Below, piece by piece: positions 6,720 through 11,363 of a stretch of 11,363 nucleotides of DNA. Under the pieces are notes generated by a model. That model was given only the letters and a program-made list of their open reading frames with translations, searched no databases and had not been told where the DNA came from. Origin of the DNA: JAHDVS01 sp964370985 (GTDB taxonomy: Bacteria; Actinomycetota; Thermoleophilia; Gaiellales; Gaiellaceae); the NCBI GenBank assembly GCA_964370985.1, contig CAYJLE010000054.1, positions 1-11,363 of the forward strand, in the 5' to 3' direction. The position numbers and the translations under genes were made by a program. Within the stretch, counting starts at the first letter, position 1, and each line of letters starts with the position of its first letter.

Positions 6720-9302
6720 CTACCCGAGCGCGTCGAGGATCGCCCGCTCGGCCGCGGCGAGCGCCTCGGGGAGCTTCTCCGGGTCGGTTCCGCCCGCTCG
6801 CGCCATCGCCGGGCGCCCGCCGCCGCCGCCGCCGACCAGCGCCGCCGCGGCCTTGACGACGTTTGCGGCGTTGAGGCCCCGCTCGACGGCAGCGTCCGAG
6901 AAGTTCGCGACGAGGTGCGCGCGACCGTCCGAGCTCGCTCCGAGCACGACCGCCGCCGGCGTCGCCTTCTGCTTGACCCGGTCGGAGAGCTCGAGCAGCG
7001 CGTCGGCGTCGAGCTCGCCGACCGCCCCCGTCACGACGTTGACACCGCCCGCCTCTTTCGCAGCCGCGAGCAGCGCCGCCAGCGTCTCGTCGGCCTGGCC
7101 CGCACCCGCGCGCAGCTGCCGCTCGAGCCGCGCCCACGCCTTCCTCTCCGCCTCGAGCTCCTCGCGCAGCCGCGCCGCCTCCCGCTCCCGCTCGAGCAGG
7201 AAGCTCGCAGCCGCCCCGGAGGTGACCGCCTCGATCCGGCGGGTCGCCGAGCCGACCGAGCCCTCGGAGAGGATCTTGAACACGCCGATCTCCGCGGTCG
7301 CGCGCACGTGGGTGCCGCCGCACAGCTCGCGCGAGAACGCCCCGTCGCCCGAGCCGACCTCGACGACCCGCACCACGTCCCCGTACTTCTCGCCGAACAG
7401 CATCGTCGCGCCGAGGCTGCGGGCCTCCTCGATCGGGGTCAGGAACGTGTGCACCGGCAGGTTCTCGAAAATCCGCTCGTTCACGATCGCCTCGACCCGG
7501 TCGCGCTCCTCGGGCGTCAGCGGCGCCCCGTGCGCGAAATCGAAGCGGAGCTTGTCGGGCCGGACGGCCGATCCGGCCTGATGGACGTGATCGCCCAGAA
7601 CCTCCCGTAGCGCCCGGTGCAGGAGGTGGGTGGCCGTGTGGTTCGCCATCGTCGGGAAGCGCACGGCCCACGGGGCGGCGGCCCGCACCCGGTCCCCCGC
7701 CGAGAAATCCTCGCCCTCGAACAGGAGCGCCTGGTCGTCGCCGAAGCGAAACGCCGCGACGAGTTCGGCGCGCCGCCCGCCCTCGCGCTCGAGCCACCCC
7801 TGGTCGGACACCTGGCCACCCCCCTCGGGGTAGAACGCCGACTCGCGCAGCTTCGCGAGGAAGAGACCGTCCCCGACCTCCTCGAGCGCGCCGATCTGGG
7901 TCAGCACCTCCGTCCGCTCGTAGCCGACGAACTCCGTCTGGAAGCCGGCCTCGCGCGCGAACGCGGCCGCCCGCTCCAGCTCGCTCGCACGCCCCTGGCG
8001 CGACCGTTGGCGCTGCTCGCCCATGAGGCGCTCGAACTCGTCCTCGTCGACCGGCAGGCCGCGCTCGACCGCGAGCTCGCGCGTCAGCTCGAGCGGGAAC
8101 CCGTACGTGTCGTGAAGGCGGAACGCATCGACGCCCACGATCCCCCCGGGGCTGCGCTCGACGACCTCCTCGAACAGCCGCATGCCGGTCGCAAGCGTCT
8201 GGGCGAAGCGCGCCTCCTCGGCCGCGAGCACCCGGTGGACGTCCGCGCGGCCCGCGACGAGCTCCGGGTACGACCCGCCCATCAGCTCGATCACGACGTC
8301 CGCGAGCCGGGCCAGGAACGGCGGCTCGAGCCCGATCCGGGAGCCGTGCTGCACCGCGCGGCGGACGATCCTGCGCATCACGTAGCCGCGGCCCTCGTTC
8401 GACGGGGTGACGCCGTCGGCGGCGAGGAACGTCATGGCCCGCCCGTGATCGGCGAGCACGCGATGGGCCTTCGTCGCCTCGTCCGACTCGCCGTAGCGGG
8501 TGCCCGTCTCGGCGGCGACCCACTCCATGATCGCCGCGAACCCGTCGGTCTCGTAGACGGAGTGGACGCCCTGGAGCAGCGCGGCCCCACGCTCGACGCC
8601 GAGGCCGGTGTCGATGTTCTGCTGCGGCAGCGGCGTCAGCGAGCCGTCGTCGTGCAGCTCGAACTCCATGAACACGAGATTCCAGAACTCGAGGAATCGG
8701 TCGCACTCGCAGCCGGGCGCGCAGTCCGGCCGGCCGCAGCCGTGCTCCTCGCCGCGGTCGAAGTAGAGCTCGGAGCAGGGACCGCAGGGGCCGACCGGTC
8801 CGGCCTGCCAGAAGTTCTCGGAGCGCGGCAGCCCGCGGATCCGGTCGGCGGGGATGCCGACGCGCAGCCACCCCTCGACCGCGACCGTGTCCTCGCCCAG
8901 GCGAAGCTCCGGGTCGCCGGCGAACACCGTCGCCCAGAGACGATCGGGCTGGAGGCGCAGGTGCTCGGTGACGAACTCCCAGGCGAGGTCGATCGCGCCG
9001 TCCTTGAAGTAGTCGCCGAGCGAGAAGTTGCCGAGCATCTCGAAGAACGTGAGGTGGCGCGCGGTCAGGCCGACCGAGTCGATGTCGGTCGTGCGGAAGC
9101 ATTTCTGCACGGTTGTCAGCCGCTGCGCCGGGGCGGGCGAGAGCCCGAGGAAGAACGGCTTCAGCGGCTGCATCCCCGCGGTCGTGAGCAGCACCGAGGG
9201 GTCGTGCGTGTCGGGGACGAGCGACGCCGACGGACGCCTCAGGTGGCCCTTCGACTCGAAGTAGGCGAGGAATCCCTCACGCAGCTCGTGGCTCGTCCGC
9301 AC
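6720..9302 (-). CDS. alaS: Alanyl-tRNA synthetase
   Basis: Class II synthetase charging tRNA-Ala with alanine in the cytoplasm; 860 residues, full length. Aminoacylation domain: ELREGFLAYFESKGH at the N-terminus, LLTTAGMQPLKPFF (38-51), motif 2 region FRTTDIDSVGLTARHLTFFEMLGNF (starting at 69) and motif 3 DTGLGVERGA (231-240). A cysteine cluster, Cys189, Cys194, Cys198 and Cys200, lies in a short insert before DRFLEFWNLVF. The editing domain has HTATH (His555, His559) and CGGTH (Cys661, His665), the zinc-binding set that clears Ser/Gly mischarging. A Glu/Arg coiled coil lies at about 700-735, and the C-Ala domain ends with GGGGGGRPAMARAGG (824-838). The GTG start matches the usual family N-terminus and lies 7 nt after a TACAAT box. 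The 3' end converges on the kinase pseudogene. Confidence 0.97.
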   Translation of the reverse strand: MRTSHELREGFLAYFESKGHLRRPSASLVPDTHDPSVLLTTAGMQPLKPFFLGLSPAPAQRLTTVQKCFRTTDIDSVGLTARHLTFFEMLGNFSLGDYFKDGAIDLAWEFVTEHLRLQPDRLWATVFAGDPELRLGEDTVAVEGWLRVGIPADRIRGLPRSENFWQAGPVGPCGPCSELYFDRGEEHGCGRPDCAPGCECDRFLEFWNLVFMEFELHDDGSLTPLPQQNIDTGLGVERGAALLQGVHSVYETDGFAAIMEWVAAETGTRYGESDEATKAHRVLADHGRAMTFLAADGVTPSNEGRGYVMRRIVRRAVQHGSRIGLEPPFLARLADVVIELMGGSYPELVAGRADVHRVLAAEEARFAQTLATGMRLFEEVVERSPGGIVGVDAFRLHDTYGFPLELTRELAVERGLPVDEDEFERLMGEQRQRSRQGRASELERAAAFAREAGFQTEFVGYERTEVLTQIGALEEVGDGLFLAKLRESAFYPEGGGQVSDQGWLEREGGRRAELVAAFRFGDDQALLFEGEDFSAGDRVRAAAPWAVRFPTMANHTATHLLHRALREVLGDHVHQAGSAVRPDKLRFDFAHGAPLTPEERDRVEAIVNERIFENLPVHTFLTPIEEARSLGATMLFGEKYGDVVRVVEVGSGDGAFSRELCGGTHVRATAEIGVFKILSEGSVGSATRRIEAVTSGAAASFLLEREREAARLREELEAERKAWARLERQLRAGAGQADETLAALLAAAKEAGGVNVVTGAVGELDADALLELSDRVKQKATPAAVVLGASSDGRAHLVANFSDAAVERGLNAANVVKAAAALVGGGGGGRPAMARAGGTDPEKLPEALAAAERAILDALG

Positions 9303-9309
9303 GGGCTCG

Positions 9310-9315
9310 ATTGTA
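9310..9315 (-). promoter_or_regulatory. TACAAT -10 box of alaS
   Basis: TACAAT on the minus strand, 7 nt before the alaS GTG start, inside the 45-bp gap after the DUF948-like gene. Initiation at the usual distance would fall on the G of the start codon, giving a leaderless message. No Shine-Dalgarno and no convincing -35 are visible. The identical hexamer sits 9 nt before the ruvX start. Confidence 0.55.
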
Positions 9316-9347
9316 CGGCGGTAGGAGCCCCGACCCGGGCGGATACG

Positions 9348-9899
9348 TCAGGCCGCGTCGTGGTCGCCAGCGGGCTCGATGTCCGGGGCGACGTAGTCCG
9401 CGGGAACGGCGGCGGGCAGTGTCGGCTCGGCGGGGAGCGGCCGCAGCCTCGCGGGGGGCGCGAGCTCCTCCGCGATCTCATGCTCGCGGCGGGCGGCAGC
9501 GTCCCGGCCGGCCGTGAGCGCCGCTCTCAGGTCGTGGCCGGCGAGGAGCGCCGACGCGCCGTGCGACACGCCCTTCGCGAGGCCGGAAACCTTCTGCACC
9601 GGCCGCACGACCGCCATCGACACGGCCCGGACGGCAGTGTCGGCGGCGTCGGCTGCGTCGACGGCGCTGTCGGTGACGCGGTCGACCTTGTCGAGCTGGA
9701 GGTTGACGAGGTCGAGCGTTCCGCCCACCTTCGTCGCGATCGGCAGCACCTTCTCTTCGGTCGTGCGCAGGAGCCCGGTCAGCCGCGAGAGCGTCCCCGC
9801 GAGTCGCAGCAGCATGAACGCGAGCGCGAGGCCTACGACCGCCAGGAAAGCGCTGAGGACGATCCACATCACGTCGATCGCCGAGGTCGCGAGCGCCAT
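9348..9899 (-). CDS. DUF948-like single-pass membrane protein
   Basis: 183 residues; function unknown. Residues about 9-34 form one transmembrane helix (VMWIVLSAFLAVVGLALAFM), followed by an amphipathic, Ala/Val/Asp-rich helical stretch (about 38-100, TLSRLTGLLRTTEEKVLPI ... LVNLQLDKVDRVTDSAVDA) typical of DUF948 proteins. The tail (about 130-183) is charged, then Pro/Ala-rich, and probably disordered. ATG at 9899 lies 23 bp after mnmA and has an AGGAT SD about 8 nt upstream, so it is probably co-transcribed with mnmA. DUF948-type genes next to alaS are common in actinobacteria. The assignment rests on architecture and context, since the family has no catalytic motif. Confidence 0.8.
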   Translation of the reverse strand: MALATSAIDVMWIVLSAFLAVVGLALAFMLLRLAGTLSRLTGLLRTTEEKVLPIATKVGGTLDLVNLQLDKVDRVTDSAVDAADAADTAVRAVSMAVVRPVQKVSGLAKGVSHGASALLAGHDLRAALTAGRDAAARREHEIAEELAPPARLRPLPAEPTLPAAVPADYVAPDIEPAGDHDAA

Positions 9900-9922
9900 T
9901 CCGGGATCCTACTGGACGCCTG

Positions 9923-11206
9923 TCACGGCGCGGCGACGAGGCCCGCGCCGACGACGGTGTCGTCCTCGTAGAGGACGGCGGCCTGGCCGGCGGCGAGCCC
10001 GTGGAACGGCTCGTCGAGGCGCAGCTCGAGGGTGTCTCGACCCTGGTCACGCACGGCGGCGCCGACCGCGGGCGAGCGGTAGCGAAGCTGCGCCTCGATG
10101 CGTGCAGCGGGGACGTGGAGCGTGCCCGGGCGGACGGTGACGGCCCGGCGCGCGAGCGCGGCGCGCGGACCGACGACGACCGCGTTTCGGGCGGGGTCGA
10201 CCGAGACCGCGTAGAGCGGGCCCGCCGCCGAGGCGACCCGCAGCCCGCGCCGCTGGCCGGGGGTGAAGCGCCAGAAGCCTTGGTGGCGGCCGACCTCGTG
10301 CCCGGCGAGATCGACCACGGGGCCCTCCCGGACGGGCAGGCCGTGACGCGACAGGAAGGAGCGATAGTCGTCACCGGCGAGGAAGCACGCCTCCTGGCTG
10401 TCGGCCCGGGTGGCGGCCTCGAGCCCCGCGGCGCGCGCGGCAGCGCGGGTCTCCTCCTTGGTCCGGCCTCCCAGCGGGAGCCTGAGCAGCGGCAGGACCG
10501 CCGGATCGAGCCGTCCGAGCATGTAGGACTGATCCTTGGCGCGGTCGACACCGCGCGCGAGCAGGAGCCGGCCGCGGTGCTCGACGAGTCGCGCGTAGTG
10601 CCCGGTTACGAGGGCCGCCGCCCCGATCCTGCGGGTGAAGGCCGCGAGTTCCGCGAACCGGAACTCGCCGTTGCAGCGCACGCACGGGTTGGGGGTGTCT
10701 CCGCGCGCGTAGCCGTCGATGAAGTCACGCACGACGGCGGAGCGGAACGCCTCGCGCAGGTCGAGGGTGACGTGTGGGACGCCGAGCGCGTGGCAAAGCT
10801 CCCGCGCGGCCATGACGGCTCGCGGCGAGCAGCAGGCCCGCTCGCCGTCAGACCCGGCAGGGTCGACCCAGAGCCGCAGCGTGACCCCGACCGGCTCGCT
10901 CCCGGCGTTGCGGGTCCCGAGCAGCGCGACGGCGGAGTCGACGCCGCCGCTCATCGCGACCGCGACGCGCCGCGGGCTCGGCGCCGCGGCGACGGCGGGA
11001 CCGATCGCGGCCGCGAACGCATCCCCGGCTAGGCCAGGCGCGGGTACCGCCGCCGCTTCGAGCAGCGTCAGCCCCCATACCGCCCGACCCACCTCCGCCA
11101 CCCCGGGCCCCTCCCCACGGGTGTCGACGATCCGCCCGCCCGACACCGTCAAGCGCACCCACACCCAGTCGCACGAATCGCCGGCGTCCCCGAGCAGCTC
11201 CACCAT
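9923..11206 (-). CDS. mnmA: tRNA 2-thiouridine(34) synthase MnmA with an extra N-terminal domain
   Basis: Thiolates U34 of Glu, Gln and Lys tRNAs with sulfur relayed from a cysteine desulfurase; cytoplasmic; 427 residues. The PP-loop is SGGVDS at 86-91. NPCVRCN at 173-179 provides Cys178, aligning with the E. coli catalytic Cys102, plus the extra Cys175 common in actinobacteria. SQEACFL at 270-276 provides Cys274, the persulfide cysteine. GHYAR (202-206), KDQSYML (224-230) and FTPGQRRGL (314-322) are also standard. Residues 1-75 precede the normal MnmA start and are unusual: they resemble an IscU/NifU N-terminal domain (SCDWVWVRLTVSGGRIVD, then GLTLLEAAAV, then PGLAGDAFAAAI) with two of three ligand cysteines missing. 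The ATG at 11206 makes this extension part of the protein; a later start would remove it. Confidence 0.93.
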   Translation of the reverse strand: MVELLGDAGDSCDWVWVRLTVSGGRIVDTRGEGPGVAEVGRAVWGLTLLEAAAVPAPGLAGDAFAAAIGPAVAAAPSPRRVAVAMSGGVDSAVALLGTRNAGSEPVGVTLRLWVDPAGSDGERACCSPRAVMAARELCHALGVPHVTLDLREAFRSAVVRDFIDGYARGDTPNPCVRCNGEFRFAELAAFTRRIGAAALVTGHYARLVEHRGRLLLARGVDRAKDQSYMLGRLDPAVLPLLRLPLGGRTKEETRAAARAAGLEAATRADSQEACFLAGDDYRSFLSRHGLPVREGPVVDLAGHEVGRHQGFWRFTPGQRRGLRVASAAGPLYAVSVDPARNAVVVGPRAALARRAVTVRPGTLHVPAARIEAQLRYRSPAVGAAVRDQGRDTLELRLDEPFHGLAAGQAAVLYEDDTVVGAGLVAAP

Positions 11207-11212
11207 GCCGCC

Positions 11213-11218
11213 ACGCTA
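11213..11218 (-). promoter_or_regulatory. Possible -10 box (TAGCGT) of mnmA
   Basis: TAGCGT fits TANNNT and lies 6 nt before the mnmA ATG, the same geometry as the alaS and ruvX boxes. The match is weak, there is no -35, and the intervening GGCGG could instead act as a Shine-Dalgarno. Confidence 0.2.
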
Positions 11219-11248
11219 GCCGAACCAACGAATGGGGGTCCAACGAGT

Positions 11249-11285
11249 CGGGGTCAGACCCCCTGACACGACGCGACTCAGATCT
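11249..11285. repeat. REP-like 37-bp repeat, copy 1
   Basis: Contains the perfect palindrome GGGGTC-A-GACCCC (11250-11262), then CTGACACGACG and GCGACTCAGATCT. It matches copy 2 at 34 of 37 positions. An outer GAGTCG (11245-11250) can pair with CGACTC (11274-11279), so the copy can fold as a nested hairpin. The preceding GGGGGTC at 11234-11240 may be a remnant half-palindrome. Confidence 0.7.
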
Positions 11286-11304
11286 TCTCCTCGTCGGCTT
11301 ACCC

Positions 11305-11341
11305 CGGGGTCAGACCCCTTGATACGAGGCGACTCAGATCT
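11305..11341. repeat. REP-like 37-bp repeat, copy 2
   Basis: Direct copy of the 11249-11285 unit, 56 bp downstream, with three substitutions. The palindrome GGGGTC-A-GACCCC (11306-11318) is unchanged, while the outer GAGTCG arm is absent. The pair sits in the 157-bp stretch upstream of mnmA, which otherwise shows no gene. The remaining bases to 11363 show nothing recognisable. Confidence 0.7.
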
Positions 11342-11363
11342 CGCCGGCCACAGAACGCTGACC

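Noticed and set aside
6583..9102. 839-residue minus-strand frame overlapping alaS
   Set aside because: Frame-shifted shadow of alaS with Arg/Gly/Ala-biased composition; alaS motifs are complete in the other frame.
7617..9971. 784-residue plus-strand frame opposite alaS and the DUF948-like gene
   Set aside because: Antisense shadow caused by the scarcity of stops at this GC content; no domain motif and no SD.
9478..10551. 357-residue minus-strand frame across mnmA and the DUF948-like gene
   Set aside because: Out-of-frame shadow of two well-supported genes.

Overview
The window is very GC-rich and uses several GTG starts. It looks like chromosomal DNA of an actinobacterium, most likely of the Thermoleophilia/Solirubrobacterales type. 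That placement is an inference from base composition, from the actinobacterial-style gene order, and from a secreted RTX-type protein with a cysteine-bracketed repeat tract. Nothing here fixes the genus.

Layout. The minus strand carries a housekeeping series, read from right to left: mnmA (tRNA 2-thiouridylase, 11206-9923), a DUF948-like membrane protein (9899-9348), alaS (9302-6720), then after a gap ruvX (1727-1329), mltG (1356-394) and aroE (400 to the left edge, truncated). Overlaps of 28 bp (ruvX/mltG) and 7 bp (mltG/aroE) indicate one transcription unit. The mnmA-alaS-ruvX-mltG-aroE order is a familiar bacterial neighbourhood joining tRNA maturation and charging, a Holliday-junction-resolvase-like/rRNA-processing nuclease, peptidoglycan chain termination and the shikimate pathway. 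alaS and ruvX each have a TACAAT -10 box only 7-9 nt before a GTG start, which suggests leaderless or nearly leaderless transcripts.

About 5 kb of plus-strand DNA is wedged between alaS and ruvX. It holds (i) a 648-residue secreted protein (1887-3833) with a signal peptide, a lamin-tail domain, three cadherin/tandem-95-like Ig modules and 16 uninterrupted RTX nonapeptides, followed by a strong GC hairpin (3854-3883); and (ii) a large hybrid sensor histidine kinase (3956-6709; PAS-GAF-PAS-PAS-HisKA-HATPase-REC) broken by an in-frame amber codon and two frameshifts. Its 3' end lies 10 bp from the end of alaS, in convergent orientation.

The right edge (11207-11363) is non-coding and holds two copies of a 37-bp REP-like repeat, each with a GGGGTC-A-GACCCC palindrome.

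The points most worth following are the N-terminal part of MnmA, which looks like a degenerate IscU/NifU scaffold that has lost its cysteines; the insertion of the exoprotein/kinase pair into a conserved gene cluster; the recently decayed kinase; and the repeated TACAAT-GTG start architecture. I saw no CRISPR array, tRNA, rRNA, transposase or phage gene.
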